This document shows positions 50,499 to 58,118 of a DNA stretch of 64,000 bases, one piece after another. Under the pieces are notes generated by a model that ran no database searches, was not told the origin of the DNA, and saw only the letters and a program-made list of their open reading frames with translations. Positions within the stretch are counted from its first letter, which is position 1. Each line of letters opens with the position of its first letter. Where the stretch lies: positions 1-64,000 of the forward strand of contig NZ_JAIVFS010000022.1 of the NCBI RefSeq assembly GCF_020829645.1, in the 5' to 3' direction. The position numbers were made by a program, and so were the translations under genes. Source of the DNA: Nostoc mirabile CHAB5784. Its GTDB lineage: Bacteria > Cyanobacteriota > Cyanobacteriia > Cyanobacteriales > Nostocaceae.

Positions 50499-51007
50499 AG
50501 AATCGTAGAGTTTGCGTAAATTGGTAGGGGCGGCGATACCTGGGTTGGTCTACGCTAACGCAAACTCACAAAAATTCAGAAAAACTCAAAAGCAAGGCAC
50601 AGTCGAAGCTTGTAACAAATAAACCCGGCAGGGGCCATATAACAAGGCCGCCCGCCAGGAAGGTATAGTATATTCTGGCCATGTTTGATCAGGTTAGCGC
50701 TTATTTATAAAAAATAATTGCGTATCCCTAGATACAATAACTAAATCCTTTGGAAAACACAGTTAAGAAAAGTTACTAAATAGGTTAATTTCTAATTAAA
50801 ATCAACAATTCCCCACATGGGGAGATGGGAATACGGGGACACAGAAAAATATTTCCCAATCTCCAGTGCCCAATACTTCTCTTCTTAGGCTGCGCCCTAA
50901 GCGTAGCTATGCCGCAGGCTTTACGGCTCCGCTCAGTACAAGTGCCCCATGCTCCATAATATAAGAAAGCGCTTCACACTTCTTAAATAATCAGCTTTAT
51001 TAGAACA

Positions 51008-52516
51008 ATGGCAAGAGACTTGCGGGGATTCATTAAAATTTTGGAAGATAAGGGACAATTACGGCGAATTTCAGCTTTAGTTGACCCAGATTTAGAAATT
51101 GCCGAGATTTCCAACCGGATGCTGCAAAAAGGTGGCCCAGGGTTGTTGTTTGAAAACGTCAAAGGCGCTTCCTTCCCTGTGGCGGTGAATTTGATGGGAA
51201 CTGTGGAAAGGATTTGCTGGGCGATGAATATGCAGTATCCAGAGGAGTTGGAAACTCTGGGGAAAAAACTAAGTATGCTGCAACAGCCAAAACCGCCGAA
51301 GAAGATTTCCCAAGCGATAGATTTTGGGAAAGTACTGTTTGATGTGGTGAAGGCAAAACCAGGACGGGATTTTTTCCCTGCTTGTCAGCAAGTTGTGGTT
51401 CAAGGTAATGATTTAGATTTAAATAAGTTGCCCTTGATACGTCCTTATATTGGTGATGCTGGCAAGATTATCACGCTGGGACTAGTAATTACCAAGGATT
51501 GTGAGACTGGTACTCCAAATGTGGGCGTGTATCGCTTGCAACTGCAATCCAAGAATACGATGACGGTTCACTGGTTATCGGTGCGGGGTGGGGCGAGACA
51601 TTTGCGAAAAGCAGCCGAACGTGGGAAAAAATTAGAAGTTGCGATCGCACTTGGTGTAGATCCTCTAATTATTATGGCAGCAGCTACACCCATCCCTGTA
51701 GATTTATCAGAATGGCTGTTTGCAGGGCTTTACGGCGGTTCTGGTGTGCAGTTGGCGAAGTGTAAAACTGTCGATTTGGAAGTTCCCGCAGATTCCGAAT
51801 TTGTCTTGGAAGGGACGATTACACCAGGGGAAGTTTTACCAGATGGGCCTTTTGGCGACCACATGGGTTATTACGGCGGTGTAGAGGATTCGCCGTTAAT
51901 CCGCTTTGAGTGTATGACGCACCGGAAAAATCCGATTTACTTAACAACATTTAGCGGTCGTCCACCTAAAGAAGAAGCGATGATGGCGATCGCACTAAAT
52001 CGCATTTATACTCCCATACTGCGGCAACAAGTATCAGAAATTGTCGATTTCTTCCTACCAATGGAAGCTTTGAGTTACAAAGCGGCGATTATTTCCATTG
52101 ATAAGGCATATCCGGGACAAGCGCGACGAGCAGCTTTAGCGTTTTGGAGTGCTTTACCACAATTTACATACACAAAATTTGTAATTGTTGTGGATAAAGA
52201 TATAAATATTCGCGATCCGCGTCAAGTTGTGTGGGCGATTAGTTCCAAAGTTGACCCAGTGCGGGATGTCTTTATTTTGCCGAATACACCTTTTGATACG
52301 TTGGATTTTGCTAGTGAGAAGATTGGCTTAGGTGGACGCATGGGAATTGATGCGACTACTAAAATTCCGCCGGAAACAGACCATGAATGGGGTTCGCCTT
52401 TAGAATCAGATCCAGATGTGGCGGCGATGGTAGAGAGACGATGGGCGGAGTATGGTTTGGCAGAGTTGCAGTTAGGAGAAGTAGACCCGAATTTATTTGG
52501 CTACGATATGAAGTAG
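51008..52516 (+). CDS. ubiD: UbiD family decarboxylase
   Basis: This prenylated-FMN-dependent decarboxylase has 502 residues. MARDLRGFIKILEDKGQLRR starts the family. GTPNVGVYRLQLQSKNTMTV, HWLSVRGGARHLRKAAERGK, FVLEGTITPGEVLPDGPFGD (active-site Glu region) and RIYTPILRQQVSEIVDFFLP are characteristic. Cyanobacteria lack ubiquinone; the equivalent (sll0936 in Synechocystis, from memory) is thought to act on the 4-hydroxybenzoate-derived precursor of plastoquinone. The partner prenyltransferase UbiX is not in the window. The gene stands alone. Confidence 0.94.
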   Translation: MARDLRGFIKILEDKGQLRRISALVDPDLEIAEISNRMLQKGGPGLLFENVKGASFPVAVNLMGTVERICWAMNMQYPEELETLGKKLSMLQQPKPPKKISQAIDFGKVLFDVVKAKPGRDFFPACQQVVVQGNDLDLNKLPLIRPYIGDAGKIITLGLVITKDCETGTPNVGVYRLQLQSKNTMTVHWLSVRGGARHLRKAAERGKKLEVAIALGVDPLIIMAAATPIPVDLSEWLFAGLYGGSGVQLAKCKTVDLEVPADSEFVLEGTITPGEVLPDGPFGDHMGYYGGVEDSPLIRFECMTHRKNPIYLTTFSGRPPKEEAMMAIALNRIYTPILRQQVSEIVDFFLPMEALSYKAAIISIDKAYPGQARRAALAFWSALPQFTYTKFVIVVDKDINIRDPRQVVWAISSKVDPVRDVFILPNTPFDTLDFASEKIGLGGRMGIDATTKIPPETDHEWGSPLESDPDVAAMVERRWAEYGLAELQLGEVDPNLFGYDMK

Positions 52517-52544
52517 TATTTTGTATCGCCGTGCGTTACGCTGT

Positions 52545-52651
52545 GACTTACGCACTCAATCCTGAAACCTAAATCTCCCCTAGCCGCCCGATAAATTGGG
52601 GGGAACTTTTAAAGCCCCTTTTTTAAGGGGGTTGGGGGAAGTGCGTAAGTC
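52545..52651. mobile_element. MITE-like element, ends GACTTACGCACT
   Basis: GACTTACGCACT (52545-52556) and AGTGCGTAAGTC (52640-52651) are a perfect 12-bp inverted repeat. The interior has CCCCTAGCCGCCCG...TTGGGGGGAAC and AAGCCCC...GGGG stretches. It belongs to the AGGACTTACGCA group and lies 19 bases from the next copy. Confidence 0.75.
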
Positions 52652-52670
52652 GTAACATTTGAATTTTTTC

Positions 52671-52760
52671 AGGACTTACGCAAACAATAGCCGAAACCCT
52701 TATTTGACGTAGGGGCAATTCATGAATTGCCCCTACAGCGTGTACTTTTGCGTAAGTCCT
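52671..52760. mobile_element. MITE-like element, ends AGGACTTACGCA
   Basis: Perfect 12-bp inverted ends (52671-52682 and 52749-52760) enclose a GTAGGGGCAATTCATGAATT-type hairpin (about 52710-52736). At 90 bp it is nearly the size of the copy at 2175-2265. Confidence 0.8.
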
Positions 52761-52822
52761 ATTTTTAACTGGTAAATTTCCCGCTTCGTTGCTATCGTAC
52801 TTGATAGGCAATCAGCAGAGTC

Positions 52823-53004
52823 GCAAAAGCTGGTTTCAATGTTGCAAAAGCTGGTTTCAATGTCGCAAAAGCTGGTTTCAATGTCGCAAAAGCTGGTTTC
52901 AATGTCGCAAAAGCTGGTTTTAATGTTGCAAAAGCTGGTTTCAATGTCGCAAAAGCTGGTTTCAATGTCGCAAAAGCTGGTTTCAATGTCGCAAAAGCTG
53001 GTTT
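52823..53004. repeat. 21-bp tandem repeat array, 8.7 copies
   Basis: Units of 21 bp begin GCAAAAGCTGGTTTCAATGT and end in C or T, with one TTTTAATG variant. The array ends 48 bases before the SH3-protein gene, so it lies where its promoter should be. Translations such as repeated KPAFATL on the minus strand are only repeat readings. Confidence 0.95.
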
Positions 53005-53051
53005 ACGAGTGAGAAAAGCAAGAGTAATGATGGCAGCACATTGAAGAAATT

Positions 53052-53591
53052 ATGACCAAAAAAGTCAAAAATTCGGCGAACAAGTTAGCGATTGGATTGG
53101 TATTCAGTTGTATTAGTGTAATGCTCAATAGTGGTATAGCTAATCAAATAGCTTTAGCGGAATCAAGAAAAATACAAAAGTGTGATATTTTTGCCTATGT
53201 TACTGATACAGATCCGCAAGCTTTAAATGTACGGAGTGGTAGAAGTACGAAAAAGAGAATTTTAGGGCAAATACCCATTAATGAAACAGTTCAAGTTGTT
53301 GCTGCTGCTAAAGATTGGGTGCAGATTACTAATGCTAGTGATGGTTTTAAAAGAACTGGATGGGTGTTTGTGACAAAGTTAGGTTTATCAACTCAGGGCT
53401 ACGGTACTAATGGCGTGGATTTATATACTAGTAACAGTCAAGAAAGCCAGAAAGTGGGGAGAATTCCTGCTAATACGGCTGTCAAATTGTTAGGCTGTCA
53501 GGGAGATTGGGCGCAGGTGGAATATCAAGGTGTTAAGGGTTGGTTGACAAGGGAAGATCAATGTGGTGCAGCCCTTACTAGTTGTTCTTAG
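53052..53591 (+). CDS. Secreted SH3-domain (SH3b) protein
   Basis: The 179-residue protein has a Sec signal (KLAIGLVFSCISVMLNSGIA) and two bacterial SH3 repeats. The first (about 45-115) has ALNVRSGRSTKKRILGQIPI and WVQITNASDG. The second (about 118-172) has GVDLYTSNSQESQKVGRIPA and GDWAQVEYQGVKGWLTR. Such domains bind cell wall. Three Cys pairs are possible. The stop codon (TAG) is the first part of a dispersed GAACCCCACCCCC repeat. Confidence 0.88.
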   Translation: MTKKVKNSANKLAIGLVFSCISVMLNSGIANQIALAESRKIQKCDIFAYVTDTDPQALNVRSGRSTKKRILGQIPINETVQVVAAAKDWVQITNASDGFKRTGWVFVTKLGLSTQGYGTNGVDLYTSNSQESQKVGRIPANTAVKLLGCQGDWAQVEYQGVKGWLTREDQCGAALTSCS

Positions 53592-53630
53592 AACCCCACC
53601 CCCAACCCCTCCCCGCAAGCGAGGAGGGGC
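53591..53630. repeat. Dispersed GC-rich repeat GAACCCCACCCCC..., copy 1
   Basis: GAACCCCACCCCCAACCCCT is followed by CCCCGCAAGCGAGGAGGGG, whose second half forms a hairpin. It begins at the last base of the SH3 gene stop codon. Other copies are at 57494-57536, 57904-57949 and 60591-60633. Confidence 0.9.
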
Positions 53631-53672
53631 TATGAGAATTATTTCTAGAATTTTGGTTTTGGGATATTTGTT

Positions 53673-54407
53673 ATGGCTTATCCATTTCCAGGGATGAATC
53701 CGTATTTAGAAGATCCTGAATTATGGCCAGGAGTACATGGGAGACTAATAGTTGCGATCGCAGATTATCTATCTCCTCAACTACGTCCTAAATATTTTGT
53801 CGCCATTGAAGAACGAATTTATCAAACCACTGGCGATGACAAACTTTTGGTTGGTATTCCTGATGTAATAGTACAAAATTCACAGACAGCAATAAATCCT
53901 AAAATACCGAATATAGCTGTAGCTACACCTGCCGTTCAACCTAAAACGGTGACTGTTCCCGTACCTGAGATAGTAAAGGAAAGATATTTAGAGGTGCGAA
54001 AGGTAGGAACAAAAGAAGTAGTAACAGTAATTGAAATTTTATCACCTAAAAATAAACGTACAGGAGAAGGACGCAACGCATACGAAATTAAGCGACAGCG
54101 AGTATTGGGAAGTTCAACACATTTGCTGGAAATTGATTTATTACGTATTGGGGAACCAATGTTAGTTTTTGGGGATGGTACGCAAAATGATTATCGGATT
54201 TTGGTAAGTCGGGCAGAAAATCGTCCCCAATCTGATTTATATGCCTTTAATTTGCAAGATGTAATTCCTTCATTTCCCTTGCCTTTGCGAACTGGTGATA
54301 ATGAACCTTTGGTAGATTTGCAGAGTTTATTAGCTGGGATTTATGACCGCGCAAGTTATGACTTAGTAATAGATTACAGCAAAGAGCCAGTGTCCAAATT
54401 TTCATAA
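53673..54407 (+). CDS. DUF4058 family protein, C-terminus lost by nonsense mutations
   Basis: The 244-residue protein starts AYPFPGMNPYLEDPELWPGV, and has FVAIEERIYQTTGDDKLLVG, VTVIEILSPKNKRTGEGRNA and LLEIDLLRIGEPM, the DUF4058 core related to PD-(D/E)XK nucleases (E-I-L-S-P-x-N-K). The frame stops at TAA 54405-54407. Continuing in the same frame one reads ENAV, TGA, PNALLREKGLR and TAA at 54456, which matches the end of the neighbouring paralogue (WADALLQHKGLR). So 17 C-terminal codons were cut off by two point mutations. The core is intact. Confidence 0.88.
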   Translation: MAYPFPGMNPYLEDPELWPGVHGRLIVAIADYLSPQLRPKYFVAIEERIYQTTGDDKLLVGIPDVIVQNSQTAINPKIPNIAVATPAVQPKTVTVPVPEIVKERYLEVRKVGTKEVVTVIEILSPKNKRTGEGRNAYEIKRQRVLGSSTHLLEIDLLRIGEPMLVFGDGTQNDYRILVSRAENRPQSDLYAFNLQDVIPSFPLPLRTGDNEPLVDLQSLLAGIYDRASYDLVIDYSKEPVSKFS

Positions 54408-54458
54408 GAGAATGCAGTTTGACCAAACGCATTGTTACGGGAGAAAGGACTGCGTTAA

Positions 54459-54595
54459 ATAATTCGTCATTCGTAATGGGCTACGCCCCGCTGCGCTAAC
54501 GTAATTCGTAAATTTTGTTTTGTAATGGGGATTTAACCCCAACACAAAACAAAATTTTTATTGAACCCGGGGACTTTAACCCACGGAACTAGTTA
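54459..54595 (-). repeat. Dispersed two-hairpin repeat, copy 3 (inverted)
   Basis: On the minus strand the unit begins TTAACTAGTTCCGTGGGTTA-like, keeps the GTTTTGT..GGGG/CCCC..ACAAAAC hairpin (about 54518-54551), and ends in degenerate TTACGAA words with an inserted gttagcgcagcgggg block. It separates the two DUF4058 genes. Confidence 0.8.
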
Positions 54596-54619
54596 AAGAA
54601 GAAAATAGGAGTTAAATCA

Positions 54620-55405
54620 ATGCCTTCCATATTTCCTGGAATGAATCCCTATTTAGAACATCCTGAATTATTTCCAGGATTATATCACTTGCTAATTAGT
54701 GAAATTGCCAGGTTTTTATCTCCCCAACTGCGTCCTAAATATCGAGTTGCTCTACAGGTGCGGATGTATGAAACCACTGATGAAAATTCACTACTTGTTG
54801 GCATTCCTGATGTAATTGTGAAAAATCGGCAGACTGTAAATGATTCTACAAATACAAATGTAGCAGTAGCCGCACCAACGCCTGAACCTATAAAAGTAAA
54901 GATTCCTATGCCTGTTTCCATCAGGGAAGGATATTTAGAAGTACGAGAAGTAGGAACAGAGGCATTAGTTACTACTATTGAAATTTTATCTCCTACAAAT
55001 AAACGTACAGGGAGAGGACGGCAGACATATCAAGAGAAACGCGAACAAGTATTAGCCAGTCGTAGTAATTTAGTTGAAATTGATTTACTGCGTAAAGGTG
55101 AACCAATGCCAATGATGGGTAATGATATTCAGAGTCATTATAGAATTTTAGTTTGTCGTGGCGATCGCCGTCCTTATGCTGACTTATATGCTTTTAATTT
55201 ACCACATATAATTCCACCTTTTCCCCTGCCTTTGCGTTCTGGAGATACGGAACCAGTTATAGATTTGCAGACATTATTAAATGAGGTATATGATATCTAC
55301 GGCTATGATTTGGTAGTAGATTATAGTCAACAGCCAGTACCAGCGTTGTCAGAAGCAGATGCAGCTTGGGCGGATGCACTGTTGCAGCACAAGGGTTTAC
55401 GGTAA
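54620..55405 (+). CDS. DUF4058 family protein, full length
   Basis: The 261-residue paralogue of the preceding gene starts PSIFPGMNPYLEHPELFPGL. It shares YRVALQVRMYETTDENSLLV, VTTIEILSPTNKRTGRGRQT, LVEIDLLRKGEPMPMMG and ends with the intact tail SEADAAWADALLQHKGLR. The family function is unknown; the E-I-L-S-P motif suggests a nuclease-like fold, similar to Uma2. The two genes arose by tandem duplication, later separated by a dispersed repeat. A TAGGAGTTAAATCA stretch gives the ribosome site. Confidence 0.9.
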   Translation: MPSIFPGMNPYLEHPELFPGLYHLLISEIARFLSPQLRPKYRVALQVRMYETTDENSLLVGIPDVIVKNRQTVNDSTNTNVAVAAPTPEPIKVKIPMPVSIREGYLEVREVGTEALVTTIEILSPTNKRTGRGRQTYQEKREQVLASRSNLVEIDLLRKGEPMPMMGNDIQSHYRILVCRGDRRPYADLYAFNLPHIIPPFPLPLRSGDTEPVIDLQTLLNEVYDIYGYDLVVDYSQQPVPALSEADAAWADALLQHKGLR

Positions 55406-55510
55406 CTCAAAATACTGTGAATTCTAAGTATATACTTATGCGATCGCAATATTAACTTGGTTTTTCCTTAACGATTGATACATATTGCTAGAAAATTAAA
55501 GAGTAATTTT

Positions 55511-55550
55511 TGACATGGTTATTCTCAGAGTTCTGAGAATAACCATGTCA
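55511..55550. promoter_or_regulatory. Perfect 19-bp inverted repeat covering a start codon
   Basis: TGACATGGTTATTCTCAGA (55511-55529), GT, and the exact complement TCTGAGAATAACCATGTCA (55532-55550). The ATG of the next gene (55545) is in the right arm. It may be an operator, a translation-blocking hairpin, or two abutting element ends. Confidence 0.8.
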
Positions 55551-55919
55551 CGAAATCACGAAGAATGCCTTGCCCTACTTGAGCAAATTCGCTGGGGTGG
55601 AAAGCCAAAGTGTCCATACTGTGAATCAACCAACGCTACTGCATACAAGAATGAGCATAGATATCACTGTAATGAATGCTTTACTTCATACAGTGTTACA
55701 GTAGGTACACTTTTTCACAAGACTCATGTAGAATTACAAAAGTGGTTTGTAGCGATTCACCTTGTGCTAAATTTACCAGGGGGTATTAGTGTGCGTCAGC
55801 TTGCCAAAGAGATTGAGGTTAATAAGAATACTGCTAGTTATATGATTGAGCGTATCCATAAAGCAATTAAGGAGGAAAGAGAAATACTAGAAAAGCTTAT
55901 AAATACTAATGAGTTTTAA
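55545..55919 (+). CDS. IS1595-type transposase zinc ribbon plus HTH, without DDE domain
   Basis: From ATG 55545 (MSRNHEECLALLEQIRWGGK) the protein has 124 residues. Residues 20-55 are a zinc ribbon with Cys23, Cys26, Cys42 and Cys45 (CPYCESTN...YHCNECFTSYSVTVGTLFH). Residues 60-110 are a helix-turn-helix (WFVAIHLVLNLPGGISVRQL, EVNKNTASYMIERIHKAI). This is exactly the N-terminal half of IS1595/ISXO2-like transposases. The catalytic domain is absent and the frame ends cleanly (EKLINTNEF). It may be a domesticated DNA-binding protein or a truncated transposase. A longer start at 55515 would translate the palindrome. Confidence 0.8.
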   Translation: MSRNHEECLALLEQIRWGGKPKCPYCESTNATAYKNEHRYHCNECFTSYSVTVGTLFHKTHVELQKWFVAIHLVLNLPGGISVRQLAKEIEVNKNTASYMIERIHKAIKEEREILEKLINTNEF

Positions 55920-56057
55920 ATGGTAACTAAGATTTTGGAGCAGTGATATCAATTTAGCAGAGTTACAATACTGCTGATATACTTATGTTTTTGTAACTCT
56001 GTAAGTTTTTACAATGTCAAGATTAATACAATTTTGCTTCGAGTATAATTTGCATAA

Positions 56058-56076
56058 ATATAATATATACGGAGGT
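56058..56076 (+). promoter_or_regulatory. Promoter-like TATAAT and strong ribosome site
   Basis: AAATATAATATATAC precedes GGAGGT (56071-56076), seven bases before ATG 56083. The strong Shine-Dalgarno is unusual for this genome segment and fixes the start. Confidence 0.5.
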
Positions 56077-56082
56077 GGCTAA

Positions 56083-56862
56083 ATGACTTTGAATATACTT
56101 ATTAAGCCAACAATTAGTTCAGCTATTGCTTTTGGTTTTGTTGTTTTGGCTTTCTTCTTTGGTTATGGTTTGAATAACCAGCATAAGCCACAAACAGATC
56201 AAGAAAAGTTTCTTTATACTACTTTGTTGGGTGTGATTTCTTGGAGTGTGATTTCGGCAGTTATTAATGCTTCAGTTGAGGTACAAGCAGACGATAAAGC
56301 AAATAAAACAGCTAAGGAAGAAGCAAAGCAGAGAATAAGTAACTATGCAAATAAATTCTCTAAAGAGTTAGATAACATTGAAATTCAATTAAAAGGCCTA
56401 AATATCAGGGGCGATGTTCTTACCGACTGTCTAAGAAGAATAAATGAAATCAAGACAAATTATAACGGATGGATGGAACAGTATAATGCAGCTAAAGAAG
56501 TTCTAAAATGGTTAAATGTGGAAAAAAATAGAAGATATCTAGCAAAGAGTGTTGTTGAAAATGTATTACCAAAACAGAATTTGACTAAAAAGCAGAGAGA
56601 TGCTTTTTACTGGGATATTCGTAGTTGCTTAAACTGGTTGCAGAAAAGTTTTGAAGATGATTTGAAAAGTGCTGAGTGGATTAAAGAGAAACACACTTCA
56701 GCGATGAACGAAGATATTCAGGATGGATTAGAGTTATATAAACAAGCTCTCGACTTGATTAAACAGAAAGACAAATTAAAAGAATTGGACAATGGCACAG
56801 GAGTTGTTGAAGAATTTATTGATATTTTAAAAAATCTATATGATTCTGGTTTGAATCAATAA
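56083..56862 (+). CDS. Membrane-anchored helical protein of unknown function
   Basis: The 259-residue protein has two N-terminal membrane helices (SAIAFGFVVLAFFFGYGLNN, and LLGVISWSVISAVINASVEV), then about 185 residues rich in Lys, Glu and Asn with long helices (coiled-coil-like TAKEEAKQRISNYANKFSKE; LKSAEWIKEKHTSAMNEDIQ). Trp-rich patches occur (WMEQYN, VLKWLN, LNWLQK). No family is recognised. Low GC, a strong ribosome site and an accessory neighbourhood suggest recent transfer. A defence or phage-related membrane effector is conceivable but unsupported. Confidence 0.75.
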   Translation: MTLNILIKPTISSAIAFGFVVLAFFFGYGLNNQHKPQTDQEKFLYTTLLGVISWSVISAVINASVEVQADDKANKTAKEEAKQRISNYANKFSKELDNIEIQLKGLNIRGDVLTDCLRRINEIKTNYNGWMEQYNAAKEVLKWLNVEKNRRYLAKSVVENVLPKQNLTKKQRDAFYWDIRSCLNWLQKSFEDDLKSAEWIKEKHTSAMNEDIQDGLELYKQALDLIKQKDKLKELDNGTGVVEEFIDILKNLYDSGLNQ

Positions 56863-56987
56863 AATTAGCTTTGAAAAAACCTCATTCATATCTTTTTGAA
56901 ATTTACCTCATATAATTATCAAATTATTATTTTTAAGTTGTCTTGAGACTTGATAACCTTTTGAGTTAATACATCACTTTACTGACG

Positions 56988-57236
56988 TTACCACTTACGC
57001 CACCAAGGTCTATCTATATCAAAATCTGGTTTTCCTGCTTTTTGGTCTTGACGTTCTTTTATTTTTAAATCTATCTGAGATTTGAGACTGGTGATATTTT
57101 CCATAGCTTGTTGAATAGGTCGATTATCTGATTGAGCCTTACTCAGTTGAGACATAATTTCTTCCAATTTGGTTGAAAGAGTACGCAAGAAATCTAAAAA
57201 TCCGTCTTTGTTTTTTCGCGGGTTGGTGGTTGACAT
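56988..57236 (-). CDS. Small hypothetical protein with coiled coil, 82 aa
   Basis: The 82-residue protein begins MSTTNPRKNKDGFLDFLRTL, and has a helix with heptad spacing (TKLEEIMSQLSKAQSDNRPI, then ENITSLKSQIDLKIKERQDQ) and a short basic aromatic end (DRPWWRKW). No signal peptide. I recognise no family. It is convergent with the membrane protein upstream. Composition resembles a real small protein. Confidence 0.6.
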   Translation of the reverse strand: MSTTNPRKNKDGFLDFLRTLSTKLEEIMSQLSKAQSDNRPIQQAMENITSLKSQIDLKIKERQDQKAGKPDFDIDRPWWRKW

Positions 57237-57493
57237 ATGTTTTATTTTGAAGCTAAATTTTGTCAGTAAAACTATTCAATAAAAATAAAACTGCATAACC
57301 TTGATTTCTTTAATTACTAAAGGTAGTAATTTACTCCTAGGAAGTCACTACCGCTAACTAGGACACCATGATCTTAGTTATTGACTACATTCAAAAGCCA
57401 AAGTTAGAAAGCTATAAAACATCTGTACTACTATGATAAGATCGCACTTCCTTAGCAAAAGCGATCGCACACACCACCAAAACCCACATAATT

Positions 57494-57536
57494 AGCCCCC
57501 TCCTCGCTTGCGGGGAGGGGGTTGGGGGTGGGGTTC
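57494..57536. repeat. Dispersed GC-rich repeat, copy 2 (inverted)
   Basis: AGCCCCCTCCTCGCTTGCGG then GGAGGGGGTTGGGGGTGGGG. Read on the minus strand it starts at the stop codon of the DUF559 gene (TAGAACCCCACCCCC), the same junction seen at 53591 after the SH3 gene. Confidence 0.9.
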
Positions 57537-57994
57537 TATCTCTGCAACCAACTAGCAATATCCTCTAACACACCCTCCATCCTCTCCAGAACATCCTCAT
57601 TTCTAAATCGCACAACCTGCAACCCCAAACTCTCCAAAAATTCTTGACGTATCGCATCTTCCTGTTGGGTATAGTCGTGAATTTCGCCATCCACTTCCAC
57701 CACTAACCGCGCTTCATTACAGTAAAAATCGACGATAAAACGGTCAATTGTTTGCTGACGGCGGAACTTGAAACCCAAAAGTTGCTTGTGTCTCAACTTC
57801 TCCCAAAGTAGCTTTTCTGCTGGAGTTGGTTCACGCCGCATCTGTCGCGCCAATGGCTTAAGTTTTTTCCAAAGTTCGTATGGTGTTTGCCAAGGGTATC
57901 CCGGAACCCCACCCCCTAACCCCCTCCCCGCAATCGAGGAGGGGGGACTGGAGTTGGTGAGAGGCTTTGGGTTGGGGTTGTGATTTTCGGTCAT
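57536..57994 (-). CDS. DUF559 endonuclease-like protein with repeat-encoded N-terminus
   Basis: The 152-residue protein has a DUF559 (Vsr/PD-(D/E)XK-like) domain from about residue 40: LARQMRREPTPAEKLLWEKL, LLGFKFRRQQTIDRFIVDFY, LVVEVDGEIHDYTQQEDAIR and VVRFRNEDVLERM. The core Asp and ExD residues are present. The first 30-odd residues (PLTNSSPPSSIAGRGLGGGV) are translation of a dispersed GC-rich repeat (57904-57949). The true start may therefore lie at or after PYELWKK, or the repeat inserted in-frame. Confidence 0.88.
   Translation of the reverse strand: MTENHNPNPKPLTNSSPPSSIAGRGLGGGVPGYPWQTPYELWKKLKPLARQMRREPTPAEKLLWEKLRHKQLLGFKFRRQQTIDRFIVDFYCNEARLVVEVDGEIHDYTQQEDAIRQEFLESLGLQVVRFRNEDVLERMEGVLEDIASWLQR
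57904..57949. repeat. Dispersed GC-rich repeat, copy 3, inside the DUF559 frame
   Basis: GAACCCCACCCCCTAACCCC then CTCCCCGCAATCGAGGAGGG. It is read through in the DUF559 gene as SSIAGRGLGGGVP. Confidence 0.9.
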
Positions 57995-58118
57995 TTGCGA
58001 TGTTGGTGGTTAGCTAATATTTCATGTATTATTCCCAGCGATCGCACTCTCCAAACTCCTCAAAACTCTGGCATAATCAAACATGGCCGCACCTAAAAAA
58101 GTAATGTAAATCACGTCA

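Larger units (their letters stand above)
49802..51007. other. 1.2-kb gene-free region built largely of repeats
   Basis: It contains an AGGACTTACGCA end at 49964-49975, a block of 'ccaacgcgtagcgtctcgtagag' words (about 50005-50090), the nested element 50092-50498, and a GGCAGGGGCC...GGCCGCCCGCC structured stretch near 50625-50665. A G-rich repeat near 50815-50945 precedes ubiD. No gene is supported. Confidence 0.6.

Noticed and set aside
52792..52986. Minus-strand frame of KPAFATL repeats
   Set aside because: Translation of the 21-bp array only.
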